Source: Synechococcus sp. RCC307
GTDB lineage: Bacteria; Cyanobacteriota; Cyanobacteriia; PCC-6307; Cyanobiaceae
Reading direction: 5' to 3'
Assembly: GCA_000063525.1 (NCBI GenBank)
Contig: CT978603.1
Location: 1,421,105 to 1,485,104, forward strand
Length of the DNA: 64,000 nt
Shown: piece after piece, positions 7,027 through 14,699 of the stretch
Layout of the letters: each line of letters opens with the position of its first letter
Position numbering within the stretch: the stretch's first letter is position 1
Notes under the pieces: generated by a model
Seen by the model: only the letters and a program-made list of their open reading frames with translations
The model's database searches: none
Told to the model about the DNA's origin: nothing
Made by a program: the position numbers and the translations under genes

Positions 7027-8246
7027 TGCTGGCTGAGGCGTTCAGCACCAGCCTCACCAGTGCCCTGATCGGAGCGGTCGCTGGCGCCATGGGCGCCCTG
7101 CTGATGGCTTTGATCAGCTGGCTGATCGCCATGGGATGGGGTGATGCCGTGCTGCTGGGGCAGCCAGCCAATGGTCCTCAGCTGCTGCAGCTGCTGCTGC
7201 CACTGGGAGCTGGGCTTGCCATTGGCCTATTGCGCCAACGCGGCGCTGACCCCCTACCCGAGCTGCACAGCACCATCGAAGAGCTGCATGAACACGGCGA
7301 ACACAAGCTGCAACCCCGCAGCAGCCATTGGCTCCTCGGACTTCTGGCCCTGGTGGGTGGCGGCAGCTTGGGGCCAGAAGCCCTGCTCAGCCGCTGTCTG
7401 GCTGAATGGAGCATTGGGCTGTCGCGCTGGGGCTGGTTCAAAGCGATTCCCTGGCGTGGCGCTTCAGCCATCAGTGGCTCTTTGGGGCTCTTTGGCTTGC
7501 CCTTGGTGGGTGGTGTTGCCCTAGCCGAGCGTCCTGATCGCCCCTTACCCGCTGGCCTCTGGCGCTGGCTGCCCGGTGTGGTGAGCGGCATCGCAGGCTT
7601 TGCGGTGTTTCAAGGCTTCAGCCGCTTTGGCGATGGCGAGCAAACCGTTCGCTACGTCTGGCCCCACAGCCTTGCGGAAATCAGCCAAAACCTTGTCTGG
7701 GCACTCCTCCTGGGCCTGATCGGAGGCGTGCTTGGGCTGCTGTTTCTGGGACTACGACGCCACTTGAGCCGAACTCTCAAGCGCTGGAATCCGTTGAGCC
7801 AAGCCTTGCTCACAGGAGGAGTACTCGCAGCGATGAGCCAACTCCAGCCCCTGGCTCTGATGTCAGGTGAACTCCAAATCACCCCAATGCTGCAAGGGGC
7901 TCTGGTCACGAATGGACACACCCTGATGCTGCTGGGACTCCTAAAGCTGGGGCTCTGCGCCCTTTGCCTCAGCAGCGGCTGGATTGGCGGTCAATTTTTT
8001 CCACTGATTTTTGGCGCCAGCGCGATCGGCATGGGGCTGGGTGAGCTCTGGCCGCAAGTGGTGCCAGGGCAAGTCGCTGTCAGCAGCCTCACCGCCGCCA
8101 TTCAAAGCGCCGTGCTGGGCCAAGCCCTCCTGCCGCTCCTGATCACGGCTGCTGTGCTGAAGGGCCATGCCCTTGCGGGGGCCCTGATCGGCAGCGTGAT
8201 GGGGCTCGGGGTGCGCCAGATCACAAATGCCAAAAAACGCGACTAG
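7026..8246 (+). CDS. ClC-family chloride channel/antiporter-like membrane protein
   Basis: A 406-residue integral membrane protein with about ten hydrophobic helices. It has ClC-like motifs: GGGSLGPEALL (about 111-121) at the place of the G(K/R)EGP filter sequence, and GWIGGQFFPLIFG near 318-330 for the GxFxP segment. The glutamate follows GP rather than preceding it, as in the YfeO-like bacterial branch, so gating may differ from classic ClC proteins. The ATG shares one base with the TAA of the COG0523 gene, so the two are co-translated. The transported ion is not shown by the sequence. Confidence 0.8.
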   Translation: MLAEAFSTSLTSALIGAVAGAMGALLMALISWLIAMGWGDAVLLGQPANGPQLLQLLLPLGAGLAIGLLRQRGADPLPELHSTIEELHEHGEHKLQPRSSHWLLGLLALVGGGSLGPEALLSRCLAEWSIGLSRWGWFKAIPWRGASAISGSLGLFGLPLVGGVALAERPDRPLPAGLWRWLPGVVSGIAGFAVFQGFSRFGDGEQTVRYVWPHSLAEISQNLVWALLLGLIGGVLGLLFLGLRRHLSRTLKRWNPLSQALLTGGVLAAMSQLQPLALMSGELQITPMLQGALVTNGHTLMLLGLLKLGLCALCLSSGWIGGQFFPLIFGASAIGMGLGELWPQVVPGQVAVSSLTAAIQSAVLGQALLPLLITAAVLKGHALAGALIGSVMGLGVRQITNAKKRD

Positions 8247-8272
8247 AGTTGGGGGCAATTCCGCAGCTGGCC

Positions 8273-8422
8273 ATGCTGGAGCTTTCTCTCCTCGGCTCTG
8301 TCTTTTTACTCATTGGCCTTGCCCTGTGGATGTTCGCTGACTCCGATGACGACGACCGCAGCGGCGGACTAAGGCAGCCCGTGTTGGTGCCAGTCCCCGT
8401 GCGCAGTCAGTACCGCCGCTAA
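8273..8422 (+). CDS. 49-residue single-helix membrane protein
   Basis: ATG at 8273 opens a frame ending with TAA at 8420-8422. Residues 3-22 are a hydrophobic helix, followed by an acidic patch (ADSDDDD) and a basic tail ending QYRR. It lies 26 bases after the ClC gene on the same strand and may be co-transcribed. The clean helix-charge layout and codon use support a real gene. Function unknown. Confidence 0.55.
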   Translation: MLELSLLGSVFLLIGLALWMFADSDDDDRSGGLRQPVLVPVPVRSQYRR

Positions 8423-9018
8423 GCCATTTCGTTGCTTCAGTTGGAGACTGAAGTTGGCATGAACCAACTTCAGGTCTTCTCTGCGTGGGAGAAAGGATGC
8501 CCCAGCAGTTCGCCCAGGGGAACCACTCCCGGACTTCCCAGCACCAAACGCATTTCAGTGCTGGGCACAGCCAGCCTGAAGCAGCTGGATTCTGAGTGGA
8601 TGCTCAATGCCTCTTTTGAAGAAGCCGTTTGATACAGATTGATCGTTCATTCAAGGCAGACCATTAAGCGACAGCTTGAAGCACCCCATAAAAACCGCCC
8701 GGAGTCGAGGAGCCCCGGGACTTAAGCCACAGCCGACCCAAGGCGAATGGCATCGCTTGAGGTGAACGACTCCTCAAACTTCCCAAAGCAAGCGTCCCCT
8801 GCCCTGGGCGAATCAAGGTTGAAACACGCACCGTCTTCAGCCAAGGAAGAAGCAACAAACGCAGGTAATTTTTGCAACACCCACGCACATCACAGAATCG
8901 AACTCAGCCGCCAGTGAAAGGCAAATCCGCCAACGGCTCATCTGATGCCCCAGGAAGTATCAAATGATCCAAAGGCGAAATTCATTTCATTCTTATCAGA
9001 AAACTGGCAGAAATTACG
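8423..9018. other. Intergenic stretch of about 600 bases with strong inverted repeats
   Basis: No convincing gene. It holds a 10-bp perfect inverted repeat CTGAAGTTGG/CCAACTTCAG (8448-8473) whose left arm can also pair with CTTCAG at 8435-8440. A separate 8-bp repeat CCCAGCAC/GTGCTGGG lies at 8537-8565. Near the futA start lie ATCAAATGAT (8959-8968) and an AT-rich stretch (8977-8997) that faintly resembles a Fur box. The hairpins may be the 3' end of the upstream transcript or part of a small RNA. Confidence 0.5.
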
Positions 9019-10086
9019 TTGCCAATAGTTCTCAAGATCGACTTGAAGCGCGTTCTGCCCATTTCAGTCCTGGCTCTCAGCGGACTGGCATCCTCAGGCT
9101 TGGTTCTGAGCCCCCCTCATCAGACCGCACACGCCCAAGAGAAGATCACCCTTGGTGTGTATTCGGCTCGCCACTACAACACGGACAAAGAGCTCTATCG
9201 CGAGTTCGAAAGACAAAATCCCGGCATCACCATCAAGGTATTGGAAGCAAAAGACAAAGTGCTTCTCAAGCGCCTCGAGAGTGAAGGAGACAACAGCCCA
9301 GCCGATGTGTTGGTCTTGGTCGACGCCGCACGGCTGGTCAAAGCCTCGAAGCTGGGTCTGTTCCGCCCGAGCGTTTCACCAACGCTGCAACGATTGGTGC
9401 CTGCCAACCTGCGGGATCCTCAAGGCAAGTGGTACGCCCTCACGCGCCGTGCTCGCGTCCCCATCGTCAACCCTGACATCGTCGATCCGGCCAGCATCAA
9501 GAGCTATGCCGATTTGGCCAACCCTGCACTGAAGGGCAAGCTCTGCCTGCGCAACCGCAAGAGCCCCTACAACCAATCATTGGTTGCTGACCAAATCATC
9601 CTGCGTGGTGAAGCGGCAACGGCGAAATGGATTCGCGGCATGGCCAACAACGTCAGCCAGGAATTCTTCCCAAAAGACACGCCTCAAGTGCAAGCCGTCG
9701 GCAAAGGCAAGTGCGGCGTCGCGGTCGTTAACACCTACTACGTCGGCAGGATGCTGGCCGGCCGTAAAGGTGCGGACAACAAAGCCCTAGCCGAGAAGGT
9801 CAAAGTGGTGTTCCCCAAGCCCACCCACGTCAACGTGAGTGGCGCAGGCGTCACAGCATCCTCTGACAATCCACAGGCAGCCTTGAAACTCATTGAGTTT
9901 CTGGCGTCTCCCAATGCCGGCAAGAGCTATGCCGCAGCCAACCTGGAATACCCCGTCAAAGGCTTTGGCAACAATCCCATCTTGCGGAGCTGGGGCACCT
10001 TCAAAGCTTATGGCGTCTCGGTTGAGCAACTTGGAGCCAAGAACAAGCAGGCCCAACAACTGATGAAAGACAACGGCTGGAAGTAA
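9019..10086 (+). CDS. futA: Iron(III) ABC transporter substrate-binding protein, FutA/IdiA type
   Basis: A 355-residue periplasmic ferric-iron binder. It has an export signal (about 1-40, ending AHAQ) and then the FutA fold with GVYSARHYNTDKELY at the mature N terminus and the tyrosine pair NTYYVGRM, both known iron-ligand regions in FutA/IdiA. The start is uncertain: TTG 9019 or TTG 9043, the latter giving MKRVLPISV, a normal signal sequence. The protein closely matches the next gene. An 8-bp hairpin separates the two. It probably delivers iron to the FutB/FutC system downstream. Confidence 0.9.
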   Translation: MPIVLKIDLKRVLPISVLALSGLASSGLVLSPPHQTAHAQEKITLGVYSARHYNTDKELYREFERQNPGITIKVLEAKDKVLLKRLESEGDNSPADVLVLVDAARLVKASKLGLFRPSVSPTLQRLVPANLRDPQGKWYALTRRARVPIVNPDIVDPASIKSYADLANPALKGKLCLRNRKSPYNQSLVADQIILRGEAATAKWIRGMANNVSQEFFPKDTPQVQAVGKGKCGVAVVNTYYVGRMLAGRKGADNKALAEKVKVVFPKPTHVNVSGAGVTASSDNPQAALKLIEFLASPNAGKSYAAANLEYPVKGFGNNPILRSWGTFKAYGVSVEQLGAKNKQAQQLMKDNGWK

Positions 10087-10094
10087 GCCCGCAA

Positions 10095-10123
10095 GGCCCC
10101 GCAGTGACATCCCTCGCGGGGCC
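10095..10123 (+). terminator. Hairpin between the two futA paralogs
   Basis: GGCCCCGC and GCGGGGCC form an 8-bp GC-only stem around a 13-base loop, starting 8 bases after the futA stop. No T-run follows. It could partly end the first transcript or stabilise it, allowing unequal expression of the two binding proteins. Confidence 0.6.
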
Positions 10124-10178
10124 CGACCGATCACTTATTGCGACACTATTGAGAACCCCTTGCAAAAAGGCGCCGCCA

Positions 10179-11237
10179 GTGTGTACGTTGCAACAGATTC
10201 GCAATAGCAGTTTGTTCCGGCTATCCGCCATCGGCCGAATCAGCCTTTTGGCGCCGCTGCTGGTGATGACAGCAGCCTGCCGCCCGCAAGAACCAACCGT
10301 CACCCTGGGGGTCTATTCGGGGCGTCACTACAACACCGATAAGCAGCTCTACAAGCAGTTCACTGACCAAACGGGCATTGGCATCAACCTGCTGGAAGCC
10401 AAGGACAAGGTGCTGCTGCAGCGCCTTGAAGCTGAAGGCAGCAACAGTCCCGCTGACGTCCTGGTGCTCGCCGATGCGGCTCGCCTGGTCAAAGCATCGG
10501 AGATGGGGCTCTACCAACCCAGCAGCTCAAGCCAGTTGAATGCCGAAGTACCGGCCAATCTCCGGGCTCCTGATGGTCAGTGGTACGCGCTCACGCGCCG
10601 AGCTCGCGTGCCGATCGTCAACCCAGAGGTCGTCGACCCGGCAACCATCACGAGCTACGACGACCTCGCCAATCCAGCCCTCAAAGGCAAGCTCTGCCTG
10701 CGCAACCGCAAGAGCCCCTACAACCAATCATTGGTGGCTGATCAAATCATCCAGCGCGGTGAAGAGGCGACGGCAAAGTGGATCCGGGGGATGACCAGCA
10801 ACGTCAGCCAGGAATTCTTCTCCAGTGATACGCCGCAAATTCAAGCGGTCGGCACAGGAGTCTGTGGTGTTGCCTTGGTCAACACCTATTACGTCGGGCG
10901 CATGCTGGGCGGTCAGAAGGGCGAAGCCAACAAAGCCTTAGCTGAAAAAGTCAAAGTGATCTTCCCAGACCCCACTCACATCAACATCAGTGGGGCCGGA
11001 GTCACAGCAGCCTCCAAGCACCCCAAAGAGGCGCTGAAACTGATTGAATTCCTTGCCTCTCCAGCAGCAGGCAAGGGGTATGCCGGAGCGAACTACGAAT
11101 ACCCCGTCAAAGGGTTGGGGGATAACGCCGTTCTCGAGACGTTCGGTCCGTTCACTCCTGATGGTGTCTCAGTTGAGCAACTCGGAGCCAAGAACAAACA
11201 AGCCCAAAAATTGATGGAGGCAAACGGCTGGAAATAA
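10179..11237 (+). CDS. Iron(III) substrate-binding lipoprotein, second FutA/IdiA paralog
   Basis: A 352-residue ferric-iron binding protein. A lipoprotein signal with lipobox TAAC is followed by GVYSGRHYNTDKQLY and NTYYVGRM. Unlike its upstream paralog it should be lipid-anchored. GTG 10179 is chosen because AAAAAGG at 10164-10170 makes a good ribosome site 8 bases upstream, and because the longer frame begins inside the 10095-10123 hairpin; TTG 10212 is also possible. The permease gene starts 2 bases after its stop. TATTGAGA at 10147-10154 may be part of an iron-responsive operator. Confidence 0.88.
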   Translation: MCTLQQIRNSSLFRLSAIGRISLLAPLLVMTAACRPQEPTVTLGVYSGRHYNTDKQLYKQFTDQTGIGINLLEAKDKVLLQRLEAEGSNSPADVLVLADAARLVKASEMGLYQPSSSSQLNAEVPANLRAPDGQWYALTRRARVPIVNPEVVDPATITSYDDLANPALKGKLCLRNRKSPYNQSLVADQIIQRGEEATAKWIRGMTSNVSQEFFSSDTPQIQAVGTGVCGVALVNTYYVGRMLGGQKGEANKALAEKVKVIFPDPTHINISGAGVTAASKHPKEALKLIEFLASPAAGKGYAGANYEYPVKGLGDNAVLETFGPFTPDGVSVEQLGAKNKQAQKLMEANGWK

Positions 11238-11239
11238 CG

Positions 11240-12781
11240 ATGGAGCGGTCCTGGGCTCCAGTGCGGCCTGGGCTCAGCTTGCTGCTGACGATGACCGCTG
11301 GGGTGAATTTGCTTCCGTTTGCGGCTCTATTGGCCTTCAGCCTGGAAGGTGGGGGAGGCTTTTTCAACATTGGCAGCGATGGGCTCACGCAATTCAGCAA
11401 CACCGTGCTGCTGGTGCTGTTTGTGGGCCTTGGCGTCGGCATCTGGGGCACCGCCATTGGCTGGCTCACAGCCTGTTGCCAGTTTCCAGGCAAGCGTTGG
11501 CTGACCCTCGCGCAGCTACTGCCCTTAGCGACTCCTGCTTACCTCCAGGCTGCCGTCATCACCGATTTGGGGGCACGCGAAGGCATTCAGATTTACGGCC
11601 TGAGCTGGTGCATTGCGGTGCTGATCCTGGCGAACCTCCCTTATGTGGTTCTTCTGGCAAGGGATAACTTCCGACTCAGCGGCCGGCGTCAATTGGAGGC
11701 CTCCCGCAGCCTGGGCCTAGGGGCCTGGAGGAGCTTTTTCCGGGTCAGCCTGCCGCTTGCCATCCCCGCTGTAACTGCTGGCATTGCCCTGGCAGGGATG
11801 GAGGTGGTCAACGAATACGGAGCTGTTGAACTCCTGGCAGTACCGACACTTTCGACAGGCTTACTGGAGCGCTGGCAAGGACAAGATGATCCACCTGGCG
11901 CTGTTGCCCTAGCCCTGACTGCCCTGGCCGTTGTGGCTGTCCTGGTGGCTGCTGAGCAATGGCAACGACGCAAAAGCCGCCGTTGGGATATGGGAGGTCC
12001 CACGGACCCCAGTGACCGCTGGCGGCTTAAAGGCTGGCGGGCATTACTTGCCCAAGGCATCTGCACCTTTCCGCCGTTAATCAGTGTGGGGTTACCACTG
12101 TTTTGGCTGGTGAACAGCCTGGACCAGCTGCGCAATGAATCCTTTGGCGAGCTGTTGGAGCTCAGCAGCCACAGTTTGATGCTGGCCGTGATTGGCGCTG
12201 GATTAGCCAGCGCGATGGCCCTGATTCTTGCCATCGGGAAACGCTGGATCAATCCAGGGCCCCTGCGCCAGGCCATGTTCACAGCCAGCCTTGGCTATGC
12301 CGTGCCTGGCACCGTCTTGGCTGTGGCATTGCTCTTACTGCTATCCCCCCTAGGGATCCCTCCACTCATTTTGCTGGTCTTTGGTTACGGCAACCGCTTC
12401 ATCGCCGTTGCCAAAGGAGGCTTGGATGCTGGGCTCGAGCGACTGGCCCCAAGCGTGGATGAAGCGGCTATCAGCTTGGGGGAACGCTGGCCTGGGGTGC
12501 TCAAGCGCATTCACTTGCCGCTGTTGCGCAGCCCTCTCATCCTTGGCGCACTGCTGGTCTTTGTTGACACGGTCAAAGAACTCCCGTTGACCTTCGCCCT
12601 CAGGCCATTTGATTTCGACACCCTCGCCGTGCGGGTTTTTCAGTACGCAGGCGATGAACGTCTTGGAGCAGCCATTGCTCCAGCTCTGTTGATCATGCTG
12701 CTGGGATTGGGGGCGACGCTGCTGCTGATTCCCAAGCTGAGTCATCGATCAGCTGAGGGTGCCAATCAGCCCGCAAACTGA
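11240..12781 (+). CDS. futB: Iron(III) ABC transporter permease, FutB type
   Basis: A 513-residue double-length permease with about twelve membrane helices in two homologous halves. Each half carries an EAA-like coupling loop: the first reads EASRSLGLGAWRSFFRVSLPLA (about 151-172), the second DEAAISLGERWPGVLKRIHLP (about 404-424). The single-chain, two-domain layout is typical of FutB/FbpB/SfuB iron transporters. It begins 2 bases after the second FutA gene. The 3' end overlaps the convergent FutC gene by 89 bases, so both components face each other on opposite strands. Confidence 0.92.
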   Translation: MERSWAPVRPGLSLLLTMTAGVNLLPFAALLAFSLEGGGGFFNIGSDGLTQFSNTVLLVLFVGLGVGIWGTAIGWLTACCQFPGKRWLTLAQLLPLATPAYLQAAVITDLGAREGIQIYGLSWCIAVLILANLPYVVLLARDNFRLSGRRQLEASRSLGLGAWRSFFRVSLPLAIPAVTAGIALAGMEVVNEYGAVELLAVPTLSTGLLERWQGQDDPPGAVALALTALAVVAVLVAAEQWQRRKSRRWDMGGPTDPSDRWRLKGWRALLAQGICTFPPLISVGLPLFWLVNSLDQLRNESFGELLELSSHSLMLAVIGAGLASAMALILAIGKRWINPGPLRQAMFTASLGYAVPGTVLAVALLLLLSPLGIPPLILLVFGYGNRFIAVAKGGLDAGLERLAPSVDEAAISLGERWPGVLKRIHLPLLRSPLILGALLVFVDTVKELPLTFALRPFDFDTLAVRVFQYAGDERLGAAIAPALLIMLLGLGATLLLIPKLSHRSAEGANQPAN

Positions 12782-13760
12782 GGGCGCACCGAGAACCAGG
12801 AGGAATATCGTTAGCGAGGCCAACGCGGAGACGAAGGCGCAAACCATCTAACTCGATCAGATAAAGCCACTCGTAGCCAAGAAATTCTCTGGATAGAACA
12901 TGCGCTTGTCCATCCCGGTCAGATCGCAGGCACAGATCGTCCTGACGAATCAACCAGGAAGCTTGTTGAGCGTCATCACTGCCCTCAAGAAGGTGGTGTT
13001 GCTGCGCTGAGAGCAGACGGCACAAGTCATGGCGCTGCAGAACATTGGCTTGCAAAACAAATCGAGCCACAAACGATGTAGCTGGTTCAGCGACCAATTG
13101 CTGAGGCGGTGCGCACTGGTGCCAAAGGCCATCGCAAAGCACAGCCACTTGATCACAAATCGCCATGGCCTCCTCTGGGTCGTGAGTGACCATCAAAGCC
13201 GTGACACCGCACTCTTTCAGGACCCGAGGAAGTTCAGCGCGAAGACGTAAGCGAACATCAACATCCAGGTTGGAAAACGGCTCATCCAATAACAGCAACT
13301 GCGGCTGAGGCACCAAAGCCCGCACCAAGGCCAGACGTTGGCGTTGCCCACCGGACAGCTCATGGGGGTAGCGCTGCTCGAGGCCTTTCAAACCCAAAAG
13401 CTCCAAAAGCCACTGGGCTCTACCGCGATCAGCGTTGGGCTTGAGGCCAAAGCAGGCGTTTTGCCAAGCCGTCAAGTGCGGGAACAGCGCATAGTCCTGA
13501 AACAACATCCCAACCTGACGTCGCTCGGGCGCCAACCAACGCCGCGGCGATGCGACCTCACGACCAGCAATTGCAATCAAACCCTGGCTTGGCCTTTCAA
13601 AACCAGCAATCAATCGCAGCAGCGTTGTTTTGCCACAACCCGATGGGCCAAGGAGGCCAAGAAGCTGACCTGTCTCGAGGGAGAAATCAATGTTTTGCAG
13701 GGTCCAATCGGAACTGGCGTAGCGATGCCAAAGCTCCTTGACCTCAAGGAATGGTGCCAA
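12693..13760 (-). CDS. futC: Iron(III) ABC transporter ATP-binding protein, FutC type
   Basis: A 355-residue ABC ATPase with Walker A GPSGCGKTT, Q-loop FQDYALFPHLT, signature LSGGQRQRLAL, Walker B LLLLDEPFSNLD and switch His MVTHDPEEA. A C-terminal regulatory domain follows (about 240-350), as in FbpC-like proteins. TTG 13760 is chosen because it lies 2 bases after the fur stop and has AGGG at 13770-13767 as a ribosome site. Co-transcribed with fur and convergent with futB. It should power uptake of iron bound by the FutA proteins; the family assignment rests on the linked genes. Confidence 0.88.
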   Translation of the reverse strand: MAPFLEVKELWHRYASSDWTLQNIDFSLETGQLLGLLGPSGCGKTTLLRLIAGFERPSQGLIAIAGREVASPRRWLAPERRQVGMLFQDYALFPHLTAWQNACFGLKPNADRGRAQWLLELLGLKGLEQRYPHELSGGQRQRLALVRALVPQPQLLLLDEPFSNLDVDVRLRLRAELPRVLKECGVTALMVTHDPEEAMAICDQVAVLCDGLWHQCAPPQQLVAEPATSFVARFVLQANVLQRHDLCRLLSAQQHHLLEGSDDAQQASWLIRQDDLCLRSDRDGQAHVLSREFLGYEWLYLIELDGLRLRLRVGLANDIPPGSRCALSLRADWHPQLIDDSAWESAAASPPIPAA

Positions 13761-13762
13761 TG

Positions 13763-14224
13763 TCAGCCCTGATCGCCTCCCTGAATTGCCGCGCAAGAAG
13801 GGCATAGCCCTCTCACCGTAAGCCTGGAGCTGAGCAGCTTGAAACCAAAGCGATCAGCGGCATCGGCCCCAGCTTCCAGCACCGCTTCGCTTTCAAATTC
13901 TTCCGTACGGCCGCAAGCCACACAAATCAAGTGGTGATGATCGTGATCGTCATCGGTGGCCAACTCAAAACGCTTACCTCCTTCGGGCAACTCCAGCTGG
14001 CGCAGGAGGTCCATGGTTGTCAGGAGCCTGAGCGTCCGATACACGGTGGCCAAAGAAACCCGTGAATCACCCCTTAAAAGCTGCTGATGCACGTCCTCAG
14101 CACTGAGGTGGTGACCAGCGCCGGTGCGCTCAAACAGGTCCAACACCCGTTGGCGCTGAGGCGTCAGGCGCTGACCTCGGCCATGGAGGTCTTGGCGGAG
14201 ATTGCCGGAGACAGCCAAGGCCAA
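13763..14224 (-). CDS. fur: Ferric uptake regulator Fur
   Basis: A 153-residue iron-sensing repressor. The DNA-binding region carries LTPQRQRVLDLF and RVSLATVYRTLRLL. The sensing and dimer region has DHDHHHLIC with CVAC, and a C-terminal CPSC completes the zinc site. The HDHHH run is typical of Fur. TTG at 14224 gives the family's normal N terminus. The futC ATPase follows with a 2-base gap, so iron sensing and uptake share an operon. A promoter-like pair lies just upstream, with TATTGAGA between its elements on the plus strand. Confidence 0.9.
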   Translation of the reverse strand: MALAVSGNLRQDLHGRGQRLTPQRQRVLDLFERTGAGHHLSAEDVHQQLLRGDSRVSLATVYRTLRLLTTMDLLRQLELPEGGKRFELATDDDHDHHHLICVACGRTEEFESEAVLEAGADAADRFGFKLLSSRLTVRGLCPSCAAIQGGDQG

Positions 14225-14241
14225 GAGGAGGGCACCTGTTC

Positions 14242-14271
14242 TTAATAGTAGGCCTTATTGAGATTTAGCAA
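14242..14271 (-). promoter_or_regulatory. Candidate fur promoter
   Basis: On the minus strand, TTGCTA (14271-14266) and TATTAA (14247-14242) are 18 bp apart, a sigma-70-like pair placed about 18 bases before the fur start. The spacer contains TCTCAATA (plus-strand TATTGAGA, 14256-14263), also present upstream of the second futA. Autoregulation by Fur is a possibility, not shown. Confidence 0.35.
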
Positions 14272-14378
14272 GGGGTGGCTGCCGAGGAGCTCAACCACCG
14301 CCTAGCGCGACTGAGGCCAGCCGCCAGGCCACCGATGGGCGGAACCTGAGCCAACAGAGTTCAAGTAAAAAATGAAAC

Positions 14379-14699
14379 ATGACATCAAGAAAATTTGTCA
14401 CTTCCAAAGCCAATCTGGAAGCGCTAGGGAAGAACAAGCTCCATACAATTGATCCAATCCTGAGAGCCACGATGGGGCAAAGCTTCCAACAAACCAGCAA
14501 GCAGCGACATCAGCAACTCCAACGGCTTCAAAACTGGTGCATGGATCGAGTATCACAACTGTCCTTGCACTACTCCATCGATGATGCGACAGCATTAACG
14601 GCCGAACATCTGGAACTACTGAAATCAGTTGATCAAACTCAAGCCCTTTGGATCCAGAGCAACAAGCCAAAAGGTCCAGCATTTGATGCGCTCAATTAA
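14379..14699 (+). CDS. Hypothetical protein
   Basis: A possible protein of up to 106 residues in an AT-richer stretch. The C-terminal 75 residues (from ATG 14472) are hydrophilic and helix-prone, with [20 protein letters not shown] followed by a second helix. No family is recognised and no clear ribosome site is seen at either ATG. It could be a chance frame; composition unlike the neighbours weakens the codon-use argument. Confidence 0.35.
   Translation: MTSRKFVTSKANLEALGKNKLHTIDPILRATMGQSFQQTSKQRHQQLQRLQNWCMDRVSQLSLHYSIDDATALTAEHLELLKSVDQTQALWIQSNKPKGPAFDALN

Noticed and set aside
8459-8632. Possible 57-residue protein after the 49-residue membrane protein gene
   Set aside because: Starts inside a strong hairpin, has no ribosome site and no protein-like pattern. 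The hairpins explain the region better.
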